Part shown: piece after piece, positions 16,363-24,314 of the stretch
Layout of the letters: each line of letters starts with the position of its first letter
How positions within the stretch are numbered: the first letter of the stretch is position 1
NCBI GenBank assembly: GCA_903924985.1
Contig: CAIYDT010000222.1
Coordinates: forward strand, 1-48,507
Source: an uncultured Acetobacteraceae bacterium
Lineage (GTDB): Bacteria; Pseudomonadota; Alphaproteobacteria; Acetobacterales; Acetobacteraceae
Direction of reading: 5' to 3'
DNA: 48,507 bases
Notes under the pieces: model-generated
The model's database searches: none
What the model saw: only the letters and a program-made list of their open reading frames with translations
What the model was told of the DNA's origin: nothing
Program-made: the position numbers and the translations under genes

Positions 16363-16743
16363 ATGAGGTCGGGCAGCTCCGGGTGCAAGCGGCGATATAT
16401 TACAGTTCTCGCGGAGGGATGGGTCCTGGGGGCAGAGCGAACGCTATCGCAGCAGATCGGCATGGAAGTAAATCTGGTCATCGAAGGGCTGGCGGACTGA
16501 GGCTCCTGCACATCGTGCTGTACGCATGATCTGGCGGATCTTGAGTCCCGCGGCATCCCTTCGGTGGGCGTTGCCACCACCGAGTTCATCGACGCCGCGG
16601 CGGCGCAGTCGAAGGCCCTCGGCACCGACCCGGCCTATGTCTTCGTACCCCACCCCGTGCAGGACCGCACGGACGCGGAGTTGCGGCAGATGGCCGACGA
16701 CCACCTGGACGCCATCCTGGCGCATTTGGTGAAGCCGGCCTGA
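16363..16743 (+). CDS. UGSC-family selenoprotein with in-frame UGA (Sec46)
   Basis: Reading through the TGA at 16498-16500 as selenocysteine gives a 126-residue protein. Around that codon the frame reads GLAD-U-GSC-TSCCTHD, then LESRGIPSVGVATTEF and, further on, YVFVPHPVQDRTDAELR. This is the signature order of the UGSC (seleno)protein family: UGSC, then HD, RGIP, TEF and VPHP. The function of the family is unknown; a redox role is inferred from U/C and nearby cysteines. The start is uncertain: an in-frame TAA lies at 16360, ATG 16363 has no good ribosome site, and the 45 residues before Sec are shorter and less family-like than usual, so the N-terminus may be truncated. A hairpin follows the UGA and an intrinsic terminator follows the stop. 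selB is 6.4 kb upstream. Confidence 0.85.
16512..16530 (+). promoter_or_regulatory. Bacterial SECIS-like hairpin
   Basis: ATCGTGC (16512-16518) pairs with GCATGAT (16524-16530), seven pairs including one G-U, closing a five-base loop TGTAC. The loop begins 18 bases after the UGA and has G as its second base. Known bacterial SECIS elements lie inside the coding region just after UGA, with an apical loop roughly 16-37 bases away and a G near the loop start, which is what SelB reads. The match is structural; binding is inferred. Confidence 0.7.
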
Positions 16744-16750
16744 CGCGAGA

Positions 16751-16780
16751 AGGGCGGCCCGCGTGGTGCCGCCCTTTTTT
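16751..16780 (+). terminator. Intrinsic terminator after the UGSC gene
   Basis: AGGGCGGC (16751-16758) pairs with GCCGCCCT (16768-16775) around a nine-base loop and runs into six T residues (16775-16780). It starts eight bases after the TGA stop at 16741-16743 and points along the plus strand. It supports the view that the UGA-containing frame is a real, expressed gene. Confidence 0.85.
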
Positions 16781-16811
16781 AGCGTGTAAAATTTTCCGAC
16801 GAACAGGCATG

Positions 16812-18005
16812 CTACTCGCGCCCATCCAGCGCAAGAAACGCCATTTGCCAGCGCATCTCCTCCACCGACAGTGGAAACCCGCCACCTGGCCCGGCCGCGA
16901 GGACTTCCCCTGGCGGCAGTAAGCCCAGAAGCCCCTGCACCGCCGTGCCGGCGCGCATGGAAAACCCAGCCTGCCAGACCAGGCTGATCAGGCCTTTGGC
17001 GCTGCGCAGCGAGGCGGCGCGATCGACGGTTTCGATCGGCACCTCCGCCGCCGTGGCCAGCAGGGCGGAGGCCATGGCTGCCTCCCCCCGCCGCACGGCA
17101 CCCAAAAGCGCTTGCTCGGTTAGCAGCCCTGCGCGGGAAAGGCGGCGCGCTTCCGCCAGCGCGACGGCCGGCGTGACGTCGGACCGCACCTCCGCCGGCT
17201 TCCGTGTCAGCCTTGCCGCCAATTGCACCGCCAGCGCCCGATCCAGGTCGGTGCGTGCCGCCAGCGTCTCCAGCAGATGCGAGGCCACGATCTCCGATAA
17301 GGCCCGAGCCGCGCGGGGCGGCAGAACCGGACGACGAACCAGAGGTTCGTGCCAATCCAGGTGGTCGGTGGAGGCAGCGATCAGCGCGTCCAGCGCCGCT
17401 TCCCGGATTTGCGCGGATGGATTGGCCAGCAGCGCATGGATCGCCGCCGCGTTGGCCGTGGCCGCGACGGCATCGGATACCGCTTCATCGATGGCGGGCC
17501 GGCAGGCCACCGCCAGCACGGTACCGGGGGACGGTGCGGCCGATACCAAGGCCAACAAATCCTCGCTGGTCAGCAGCGGGGAGAACAAGATGACCGGCTC
17601 CGCCACCATGACAGCGGTGTCGCGCGCCAGTGCCAAAATCAGGGCTCGGGGCGCATCGGGCAGATCCTTGACCGCGTCGGCGATGATGCGGCGTACGCGG
17701 ACGGCTTCGTCCGAGACCAAACGGGTCAGGGTTTCGTATGCCTGTTCCCGCAGCCGGGATTGCGCGTCGTCTGGCAGCCCCTGCGTCAGGCCTGCCAGTT
17801 TGCGGGCCAGCAGGACCCGCACCCGCTCATCCGGGTCGGCGGCCAGCAAGCGGTCCGCGTCGGGGGGCGCGGCGGGGTTCATCGCCAGCGTCGCGCGCAC
17901 CCGCACCGACTCGTCGCTTGCCAACACCCGCAGCCGGTCGGGTTCCGTCGCGGGATTGGCGCCCTGGCGGACCCGGGTGGTCTCATCTTCCAGCAGTATA
18001 TCCAT
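16812..18005 (-). CDS. DUF2336 domain-containing protein
   Basis: A 397-residue alpha-helical protein with repeated short helix pairs such as SDESVRVRATLAMNP, ADPDERVRVLLARKL and SDEAVRVRRIIADAV, the HEAT-like pattern of the alphaproteobacterial DUF2336 family. Later blocks carry SPLLTSEDLLALV and LANPSAQIREAALDALI. The ATG at 18005 overlaps the stop of the diguanylate cyclase gene (ATGA), so it is translationally coupled; a start 10 codons earlier is possible. Coupling to a c-di-GMP enzyme suggests a regulatory or scaffold role, but no activity is established for the family. Confidence 0.8.
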   Translation of the reverse strand: MDILLEDETTRVRQGANPATEPDRLRVLASDESVRVRATLAMNPAAPPDADRLLAADPDERVRVLLARKLAGLTQGLPDDAQSRLREQAYETLTRLVSDEAVRVRRIIADAVKDLPDAPRALILALARDTAVMVAEPVILFSPLLTSEDLLALVSAAPSPGTVLAVACRPAIDEAVSDAVAATANAAAIHALLANPSAQIREAALDALIAASTDHLDWHEPLVRRPVLPPRAARALSEIVASHLLETLAARTDLDRALAVQLAARLTRKPAEVRSDVTPAVALAEARRLSRAGLLTEQALLGAVRRGEAAMASALLATAAEVPIETVDRAASLRSAKGLISLVWQAGFSMRAGTAVQGLLGLLPPGEVLAAGPGGGFPLSVEEMRWQMAFLALDGRE

Positions 18006-19405
18006 CAGCCGGCCTCCAGCAGAGAGACCCGCCAATGCCCGCGGCCGTTGCGTTTGGCTTCATACATGGCCTCATCGGCCCGGCGGATCAGGCCGTCAAT
18101 GTCTTCGTCGGCGCCGGCGGCGCGGGTGGCGATGCCGATCGACAGGGTGATCCGGGGCGGGGTGCCGCCGGTGATCTCATCCAGCGCATCCGGCGCCGCG
18201 GTCCGCAATGCCTCCGCCCGCTCCGCCGCTGTCATGTGGTCGGTGCCGCCGAGCCAAAGGGCGAATTCGTCGCCGCCGAGGCGGGCCACGAGATCGGCCG
18301 GCCGCACGATGCCGCGCAGCAACGCCGCGACGCGCTCCAGCACCTTATCGCCGGCTTCATGCCCCAACCGGTCGTTCACCGACTTGAAATGATCCAAATC
18401 CAAGAACATCAGCGTGCTCGGCACGCCCTCCCGATCCGCGCGATGGGTATGGCGGAGGACCTCTTCGCGGAAGGCGCGTCTATTCAGAAGGCCGGTCAGG
18501 GGGTCGGTGCGGGCCTGGCGCATCATTTCCCGCTGGATGGCCTCATGCTCCAGCGCCATGCGGACAATCTTGCCGGCGGCAGCGATCAGGCGGATTTCGT
18601 CGGTGTCCCAAGGACGGGAAGCGGATGCCCGCCACGCGACCAGGCCGGTTTGCTCCCCGAATCGCGTCTGGCAGATGTCGCCGAGCAGGCGCCTTCCGTC
18701 TTCGGATTCTCCTTGCAATGGGGCGTCGGCGTGGTGGGCCAGCAGCGCCGCGGCGGCGGGCAGGATGGAGTCAGCCCCTGCCCCGGCCCGGTGTGTCATG
18801 GACGCTGGTTGGCCATCGGCCGGGAGAAGGATGGCCGCGGCGCCCGCGGCGCCCAGCGCGCTGGCCAGCGCTTCGAGCGCCGATCGCAGCATTTTCGGGG
18901 CCAAAACCTCCCGCCCCATGCGGGACAGGATGTGGTCCAGCGCGTCGCCCAGCCGCAGCGCGCCGGCCAGTTGGGCGCCGGGGGCATCCAGCGCCGTCAT
19001 ATCCACACCCACGCCGCGTGTGCCGGTGATGTGGCCCAACGAATCCAGCATCGGTTCGGCGGAGAACGCGAGGGACACCACCCCGCCATCCCCCCGCCGC
19101 AGCCACGCCCGTCTGTGCCTTACCCGCACCGTCGCGCGGAACGGGTCGAAGCCCGTGCCATCCCCGCCATCCGCCAACAGGGCCGAAGCATCGCCGCCGA
19201 TCATCGCCCCGCTCGGCCAGCCCAAGGCGGGGTCGGGATGCAGGAAGGTGAAACGGCCGAGATGGTCTGTCTCGAACGCCAGATCGGCGGCGAGGCCCAC
19301 CAGATCCCGCCATCGCTGGCGGCTGTCGAGCAAGGCGCCGCGCAGCCGTTCGGCGGCGGAGGGAAAGAAGCTAGTGGAACGCTCTTGTATGTCGGTGTCG
19401 GCCAT
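18005..19405 (-). CDS. GGDEF diguanylate cyclase with N-terminal sensory regions
   Basis: A 466-residue protein. Residues of about 25-140 look like a PAS-type sensor (DLAFETDHLGRFTFLHPDP, then GTRGVGVDMTALDAP) and 150-280 like a GAF-type domain; there is no membrane segment, so it is cytoplasmic. The C-terminal domain starts DPLTGLLNRRAF and carries intact GGDEF at 377-381, so it should make c-di-GMP from two GTP. RPAD at 368-371, five residues before GGDEF, is the RxxD inhibitory site, so product feedback is likely. The frame opens 59 codons earlier, but MADTD at 19405 is the natural start. It shares a divergent 148-base gap with the thioesterase gene. Confidence 0.9.
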   Translation of the reverse strand: MADTDIQERSTSFFPSAAERLRGALLDSRQRWRDLVGLAADLAFETDHLGRFTFLHPDPALGWPSGAMIGGDASALLADGGDGTGFDPFRATVRVRHRRAWLRRGDGGVVSLAFSAEPMLDSLGHITGTRGVGVDMTALDAPGAQLAGALRLGDALDHILSRMGREVLAPKMLRSALEALASALGAAGAAAILLPADGQPASMTHRAGAGADSILPAAAALLAHHADAPLQGESEDGRRLLGDICQTRFGEQTGLVAWRASASRPWDTDEIRLIAAAGKIVRMALEHEAIQREMMRQARTDPLTGLLNRRAFREEVLRHTHRADREGVPSTLMFLDLDHFKSVNDRLGHEAGDKVLERVAALLRGIVRPADLVARLGGDEFALWLGGTDHMTAAERAEALRTAAPDALDEITGGTPPRITLSIGIATRAAGADEDIDGLIRRADEAMYEAKRNGRGHWRVSLLEAG

Positions 19406-19553
19406 GCGCGTCGTATCCAATGTGGGTCGCGCGCAGCTTGACGGCAAAGTGTTAACGAAAGGTTTCCAGGGCCGAAAATTTCTTGGGCTTTTTGCGGCTG
19501 GACGCATCTTTGTGGATAGGCTTGAACGCGGGACCTGCTTCCAGGAGTTCCCC

Positions 19554-19994
19554 ATGAGCCGCCAGCCGCCGGGCCGCCGCACGGATTACCGCTATTTCAA
19601 CGCCATCACCACGCGGTGGATGGACAACGACGTGTTCCAGCATGTGAACAACGTCAACTACTTCTCCTTCTTCGACACCGCCGTCACATACTATGAGATG
19701 ACGGAGAAGGTGGTCGGCATGTTCGAAGGCCCGGTGCACTGCGTGGTGGCGGAGGTCGCGTGCCGGTACCATAGCTCCCTGGCATTCCCGGACCGCGTGC
19801 TGGTGGGCATCCGGGTGGCGCATATCGGCCGGTCGTCGGTCCGCTACGAGATCGCGGTGTTCCGCAACGATGAGGACGTCGCGGCGGCCGAGGGGCATTT
19901 CGTCCACGTGTTCGTGGAGCGGGGGTCGCAGAAGCCGGTACCGATACCGGATGAGTCCCGGGGGATTTTGGAGAGGATAAGGGCCGCGGGGTAG
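19554..19994 (+). CDS. Acyl-CoA thioesterase, 4HBT hotdog family
   Basis: A 146-residue single hotdog-fold protein. The active block RWMDNDVFQHVNNVNYFSFF contains the Asp and HVNN pattern of the 4-hydroxybenzoyl-CoA thioesterase family (YbgC/FadM-like), which hydrolyses acyl-CoAs in the cytoplasm. Length is typical. AGGAG lies seven bases before the ATG at 19554. It is divergent from the diguanylate cyclase and convergent with the TauD-type gene. Substrate range is unknown. Confidence 0.88.
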   Translation: MSRQPPGRRTDYRYFNAITTRWMDNDVFQHVNNVNYFSFFDTAVTYYEMTEKVVGMFEGPVHCVVAEVACRYHSSLAFPDRVLVGIRVAHIGRSSVRYEIAVFRNDEDVAAAEGHFVHVFVERGSQKPVPIPDESRGILERIRAAG

Positions 19995-20006
19995 GCAGCC
20001 GAATAA

Positions 20007-20861
20007 TCAGACCGGCACTTCCCCCGCCACGATAATGCGCTGCATGAACCGCCGTGCACCCTCGGGGTAATCCCCGTTGGCCTTATGCATCAAACACCGG
20101 TTGTCCCAGATCACGATGTCGCCTCGATGCCACTTATGCCGGTAGGTGAATTGCGGCTGGGTGGCATGTTCCACCAATTCATCGATAAGCCGATGGCCTT
20201 CTTCCCGCTCCATGCCAACGATGTTGTCCATGCGGTTGCGGCTCACATACAGGGATTTGCGGCCGGTTTCCGGGTGGGTTCGTACCAACGGGTGTGTCGA
20301 CGGTGGACGTTGCGCCAAAATCTCCGGCGCGATGGAGCGGGTGCGACCCAACCCCTCCCGCGCCGGCTTCATCGTGTGGACGACTTTCAGCGTGTCCAAA
20401 TACCGGCGCTTTTCTTCAGGTAGCGCTTCGTACGCTGCATACATATTGGCGTATTGCGTGTCGCCGCCCTCGTCCGGCACCACGATGCCGTACAGCGCCG
20501 TCAGCGCGCTGGGTTTCGCCATGAACGTGTCGTCGGAGTGCCAGGTCGCGCCGGCCACCAGCCGCTTGCCGTCGCCCTTGGTGTCGCGATCCTCGCTGGA
20601 CAAAGTGGTCACTTCCGGGAAGCCGTCCACATGCGGAATTTCCGGGCGCATCTGCGGCTCCCCAAAGGCGCTGACGGCGGCGAGGAATTCTCCTGGGCCG
20701 ATATTCTGGCCATGGATGCACAGCACCTGATTGTCCCACAGCGCCCGGCGTAGCGTCGCGGCCAAATCCGCGGAGGGCGGCGCACGGAAGTCCACCCCGT
20801 CCACGGCGATGGCCATATGGCCGCCGAGGTTGGTGAATGTCAGACCCATGAACGTGCCCAT
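20007..20861 (-). CDS. TauD/TfdA family Fe(II)/2-oxoglutarate dioxygenase
   Basis: A 284-residue non-heme iron dioxygenase. The iron triad is visible: His108 and Asp110 in WHSDDTF and the distal His259 in DNRCLMHKA, with Arg270/271 placed to hold 2-oxoglutarate. The family hydroxylates substrates such as taurine or 2,4-D, releasing CO2 and succinate. The ATG at 20861 is three bases after the nickel transporter stop and has no clear ribosome site, so coupling is likely; ATG 20849 is an alternative. It is last in the minus-strand operon after the intradiol dioxygenase and the transporter. The substrate is unknown. Confidence 0.88.
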   Translation of the reverse strand: MGTFMGLTFTNLGGHMAIAVDGVDFRAPPSADLAATLRRALWDNQVLCIHGQNIGPGEFLAAVSAFGEPQMRPEIPHVDGFPEVTTLSSEDRDTKGDGKRLVAGATWHSDDTFMAKPSALTALYGIVVPDEGGDTQYANMYAAYEALPEEKRRYLDTLKVVHTMKPAREGLGRTRSIAPEILAQRPPSTHPLVRTHPETGRKSLYVSRNRMDNIVGMEREEGHRLIDELVEHATQPQFTYRHKWHRGDIVIWDNRCLMHKANGDYPEGARRFMQRIIVAGEVPV

Positions 20862-20864
20862 TAT

Positions 20865-21839
20865 TTATTCTACGGTTTGGGCGTCGTAGCCCTTCCAGCG
20901 GTAAACCAGCACCGACCCCGCCCAGCACAGCGCGAAGATGCCGACCACGGCAAAACCGAGGTTCGCCATGTCGGCGTTCAATCCCGCCACGAACGACCAA
21001 ACCGGGCCTTGCAACTGGAAGCGGTCGGCGAGCAGGCCCAGCGCCTCCGTCCCGCCGATCAGCACCGCGACGGCGACGGACGCGGCGGTGATCGTCAGGT
21101 TGTACCAAAGCTTGCGCATTGGCCGAACCGCGGCCCAGCCATACGCGCCCACCATCAAAGCGCTATCGGCGGTGTCCACCAGCGTCATGCCGGCGGTGAA
21201 CAGCGCGGGGAAAACCAACATCTGCCAGTGCGGCATGCCCTGCGCGGCCTCGCTGGCGGCAATGCCGAGCAGCCCGATTTCGGTGGCGGTGTCGAAGCCA
21301 AGGCCGAAGAGCAAGCCCAGAGGATACATGTGCCAGCTGCGCCCGATCAGGCGGAACAGCGGCCGGAACAGTTTTGCCAATGGCCCGTTCAGATCGGCGG
21401 CCGGCGCCGCAATCCCGGCTCGGGCACGCCGGAAATCCCGCCAGACCCCGCGCAGGATGGCCACGTTGATGCCGGCGATCAGCAGCAGAAAACCGGCGGA
21501 CACCGCGGTGCCAATGGTGCCGCCGATTGCTTTGGCGCCCTCCAGCCCGGCGGCGGTGGCGGCGATCAGCAGGCAGGCCAGGATCACCACCGTGGAATGG
21601 CCGAGGGAGAAGAACAGCCCGGCATCCCTCGGCTGCTGCCCCGCCGCCATCAGCTTGCGCACGACGTTGTCGATGGCGGCGATGTGGTCGGCGTCCACCG
21701 CATGGCGTAGGCCAAAGACCCAGGCCAGCAGCGCGGTGGCAAGCAATAACGGCTGGCCGGCGAAAGCGCTCCAGGCCCAGACCCAGGCCAGCAGGTTGGC
21801 GGCGATCAGGCCGGCGAACAGCCGCACATGCTTAGGCAC
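20865..21839 (-). CDS. Ni2+/Co2+ transporter, NiCoT (HoxN/NixA) family
   Basis: A 324-residue inner-membrane permease with about eight hydrophobic segments. The family signature RHAVDADHI lies at 45-53, in the second helix, and LGFDTATEIGLLG and LFTAGMTLVDTADSALM follow; these acidic and His residues bind the metal. It starts at GTG 21839, overlapping the intradiol dioxygenase stop by eight bases. Nickel or cobalt uptake would serve a metalloenzyme elsewhere, since neither flanking oxygenase is a known Ni or Co enzyme. Ni/Co preference cannot be read from sequence. Confidence 0.92.
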   Translation of the reverse strand: MPKHVRLFAGLIAANLLAWVWAWSAFAGQPLLLATALLAWVFGLRHAVDADHIAAIDNVVRKLMAAGQQPRDAGLFFSLGHSTVVILACLLIAATAAGLEGAKAIGGTIGTAVSAGFLLLIAGINVAILRGVWRDFRRARAGIAAPAADLNGPLAKLFRPLFRLIGRSWHMYPLGLLFGLGFDTATEIGLLGIAASEAAQGMPHWQMLVFPALFTAGMTLVDTADSALMVGAYGWAAVRPMRKLWYNLTITAASVAVAVLIGGTEALGLLADRFQLQGPVWSFVAGLNADMANLGFAVVGIFALCWAGSVLVYRWKGYDAQTVE

Positions 21840-22386
21840 GCATCATCACGATGTCGAAGGTGGCCTCCTGGCTTCCATCCGAACGCGGGGTTGGGTCAAC
21901 GGTCAAAAGCTCGGTGCGGGCCGTGCTGTTCCGCCACGCATCGGTTTCGTTGTACTGGTCACCGGCGAAATACATCTGGGTGACGAGGCGCTCGCTCGAG
22001 CTGTCCACCTGAAAGTGGATGTGCGCCGGGCGCCAGCGGCCGGGGGTGACCTGGTAGGCGCGCGGGCGGACGGTCTTCACCGCGTAACGCCCCAGGCTGT
22101 CCGTGTGCACGACCGCGAAGCCGTGGAAGGCTGGATCCAGCGGTTGGGTGGTGGTGTCGTTCGGGTGGGCGTAGCGCCCGTTGGCGTTGGCCTGCCAGAT
22201 TTCGACGCGCGCATTGACGATGGGGCTGCCGTCGTCGGTCATGATGCGCCCGGACAAATGCAGCACCGTGCCCGCGGCCTTGCCGCCATTGGTGAGGTCC
22301 CCATCCTCGATGGGCGTGTGCATGAACGGGTAGAACGGGCCCAGGATCTGCGGCGGAGTGCGGGGCAGTGTCTCGACGTCGGCCAT
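21832..22386 (-). CDS. Intradiol ring-cleavage dioxygenase-like protein
   Basis: A 184-residue protein of the protocatechuate 3,4-dioxygenase/catechol 1,2-dioxygenase fold. The expected Fe(III) ligands are in place: Tyr72 (GRYAHPND), Tyr111, His122 and His124 (RPAHIHFQV). DDGSPIVNARVEIWQANANG is the usual beta-strand core. It cleaves catechols between the two hydroxyls. A single small subunit with no alpha partner is typical of the PcaH-like or hydroxyquinol variants. ATG 22386 with AAGGAAAC upstream is preferred over an in-frame start 34 codons earlier. It begins the operon with the NiCoT and TauD-type genes and is divergent from the PPOX gene. Confidence 0.87.
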   Translation of the reverse strand: MADVETLPRTPPQILGPFYPFMHTPIEDGDLTNGGKAAGTVLHLSGRIMTDDGSPIVNARVEIWQANANGRYAHPNDTTTQPLDPAFHGFAVVHTDSLGRYAVKTVRPRAYQVTPGRWRPAHIHFQVDSSSERLVTQMYFAGDQYNETDAWRNSTARTELLTVDPTPRSDGSQEATFDIVMMRA

Positions 22387-22417
22387 GGGGGTTTCCTTGT
22401 GTGTGGGGCGTTGCCCT

Positions 22418-22852
22418 ATGATGACCGGCATGCTGACCGATGCGCAATACCGGTTCCTGGAATCCAGCCGCGTGGGCCGCCTGGCCACCGTCGATGCGAA
22501 GGGCGTGCCGCATCTGGTGCCGGTTTGCTACGCAATGGAGGGGATGTCGGCCTACATTACCGTGGACGAAAAACCCAAGCGCACGGACATCCTGCTGAAG
22601 CGGCTGCGCAACATCCAGGAGAACCCGGCGGTGGCGCTGACCGTGGACCGCTGGGATGAGGATTGGACCCGGCTCGCTTGGGTGATGCTGCGCGGCAACG
22701 CCGTCATCCTGGACGCCGGAGCCGAGCACGACGCAGCGCAGGAACGGCTAAGGGGGCGGTATCCACAGTATCGCTCCATGGATATCGCCCCCCTTCCGGT
22801 GATCGCGATCCGGATTACCCGTGTGCTCGCCTGGGGGAATTTGTCGGCGTAG
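22418..22852 (+). CDS. PPOX-class (split-barrel flavin/F420-like) protein
   Basis: About 144 residues from ATG 22418; starts at 22421 and 22430 are close alternatives, and MLTDAQYRFLESSRVG at 22430 matches the usual N-terminus best. The protein has the split-barrel oxidoreductase pattern VGRLATVDAKGVPHLVPVCYAM, KPKRTDILLKRLRNIQENP, and a C-terminal PVIAIRITRVLAWG. Relatives in Actinobacteria are named as F420-dependent (the Rv0121 group), but cofactor use here could be FMN or heme-degradation related. It is divergent from the intradiol dioxygenase with an overlapping upstream region of 31 bases, too small for two full promoters, so one promoter likely lies inside a coding region. Confidence 0.78.
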   Translation: MMTGMLTDAQYRFLESSRVGRLATVDAKGVPHLVPVCYAMEGMSAYITVDEKPKRTDILLKRLRNIQENPAVALTVDRWDEDWTRLAWVMLRGNAVILDAGAEHDAAQERLRGRYPQYRSMDIAPLPVIAIRITRVLAWGNLSA

Positions 22853-22861
22853 GTGCCGGCG

Positions 22862-23239
22862 TTACTTCTCCACCTCGCCGCCGCCAGCGACCCAGTCCCG
22901 GAACCCGCCGAGGTTCCGCACGTCCTTGTACCCGAGGTCCAGCAGCGTCTTCCCAGCCAGAGCTGCCCGGTTTCCGCCGGCACAATAAAGGATAATGGGC
23001 CGGTCCTGCCGCATCTCGGGGATATGGGTGGCGGAACTGGGGCAGGCCCGCGATTCCAGCGACCCGCGCGGGATCGTGATGGCGCCCTTGGCCTTGCCGC
23101 TGGCCGCGACCTCGGTCCCGTCGCGGATATCCACAATCAGGGCATTGCCGGTCTTCACCAGATCCGCCGCCGCGGCCGGGCCGATCTTTGGAACGGCCGC
23201 ATGCGCCACTGCCAGCATTTCATTCAACGTCGTCGACAT
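22862..23239 (-). CDS. Rhodanese-like sulfurtransferase
   Basis: A 125-residue single-domain rhodanese. LIVDIRDGTEVAASG and GAITIPRGSLE are the family CH2-type blocks, and the active Cys86 sits in YCAGGNRAAL, a six-residue loop fit for sulfur transfer. It would be cytoplasmic, as no signal peptide is seen. AGGAGG is positioned ideally before the ATG. It converges on the PPOX gene and is divergent from the lyase gene. The sulfur acceptor is unknown. Confidence 0.9.
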   Translation of the reverse strand: MSTTLNEMLAVAHAAVPKIGPAAAADLVKTGNALIVDIRDGTEVAASGKAKGAITIPRGSLESRACPSSATHIPEMRQDRPIILYCAGGNRAALAGKTLLDLGYKDVRNLGGFRDWVAGGGEVEK

Positions 23240-23354
23240 GGATTCCTCCTGTTGGTTAACGGACCGGGGAAACCTACCACCGGCCCGTCATGACACCAGC
23301 CCCGGCGGGTGCTACGGTCGCCGCAACCGACACACCCAGAGGGGAGCAACCGCC

Positions 23355-24314
23355 ATGACCGATCTGCCCAGCCACGTTGAAATCCATGAGGAAGGCCCGC
23401 GCGAAGGCTTTCAAATTGAGCCCGGCCCGATCTCGACCGCGGACAAGATCCGCCTGATCGAGGCGCTGGCCGAAACCGGCCTGCACCACGTGCAGGCGTG
23501 CTCCTTCGTGAACCCGCGCATCGTGCCCGGCTGGGCCGACGCCGAAGCCGTGGTCGAAGGCTTCAACGCAAAGCCGGGCATCCACTACACGGGTCTGTAT
23601 TTCAACGGCAACGGCATGGATCGCGCGCTGGCGTTCAAGGACAAGCTGACGATCGCTGGAGCCATCTCTCTGACGGCATCGGTCGGATTCACCAAGAAGA
23701 ACCTGAACCGCACGCCGGAGGAGAATTTAGCGGCGATGCGCCGCCAGACGGAACTGCATTTGTCGCGCGGCATTCCGGTCAACCGGCTGGGCGTCATGGC
23801 GGCGTTCGGCTGCAACTACCAGGGCGACATTTCCCCCGCCACGGTGGTTTCCACCCTGGAAGACGGCATGAAAATCGCCGAGGAAACCGGTGCACGGATA
23901 GAAATTTTCTCCCTCGCCGACACCATGGGCTGGGGCGCGCCGCACCGGATGGAGAAGGTGATCGGGGAGGTTCGCAACCGCTGGCCCGATATGAAGATCG
24001 CGCTGCATTTGCACGATACCCGCGGCCTCGCCGTCGCCAACGCGCATGCCGCGCTGAAAATGGGCGTCAGCCAATTCGACTCCACCGTCGGCGGCCTGGG
24101 CGGCTGCCCCTTCGCCGGCCAGCCCAAGGCGGCGGGCAATATCTGCACCGAAGAACTGGTCCTGCTGTGCGAGGAAATGGGCATCGACACCGGCGTCGAC
24201 CTGGACAACCTGATTGAGGTCGGTCGCATGGCGGAGGAAATCGTCGGGCATCAGCTCCCGTCCGAATTGATCCACGCCGGCAGCCTGGATGCATTCCGGC
24301 GCAAGCTGAACTGA
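23355..24314 (+). CDS. Hydroxymethylglutaryl-CoA lyase-like enzyme
   Basis: A 319-residue TIM-barrel lyase of the HMGL/DRE family. The metal site and base are shown by EEGPREGFQ near the start (usual form GPRDGLQ), HLHDTRGLAVANA, and the catalytic cysteine loop GGLGGCPFAG. HMG-CoA lyase splits HMG-CoA into acetoacetate and acetyl-CoA in leucine breakdown; relatives split other branched 3-hydroxyacyl-CoAs. GAGGGGAG lies before the ATG at 23355. Its last base is shared with the first base of the CoA-transferase start (TGATG), so the pair is co-translated and probably acts in one pathway where the free acid is first converted to its CoA ester. Confidence 0.88.
   Translation: MTDLPSHVEIHEEGPREGFQIEPGPISTADKIRLIEALAETGLHHVQACSFVNPRIVPGWADAEAVVEGFNAKPGIHYTGLYFNGNGMDRALAFKDKLTIAGAISLTASVGFTKKNLNRTPEENLAAMRRQTELHLSRGIPVNRLGVMAAFGCNYQGDISPATVVSTLEDGMKIAEETGARIEIFSLADTMGWGAPHRMEKVIGEVRNRWPDMKIALHLHDTRGLAVANAHAALKMGVSQFDSTVGGLGGCPFAGQPKAAGNICTEELVLLCEEMGIDTGVDLDNLIEVGRMAEEIVGHQLPSELIHAGSLDAFRRKLN

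Noticed and set aside
16498..16500. TGA as an ordinary stop or a mutation making a pseudogene
   Set aside because: The codon is exactly at the Sec position of the UGSC motif, is followed by a SECIS-like hairpin, the gene ends in a clean terminator, and SelB is present. Decay of the N-terminal part remains possible and is noted in the feature.
16526..16732. A 68-codon plus-strand frame over the UGSC gene
   Set aside because: It is in a different frame, Arg/Ser/Pro-rich and without family features; the shifted frame gives the conserved UGSC-family residues.
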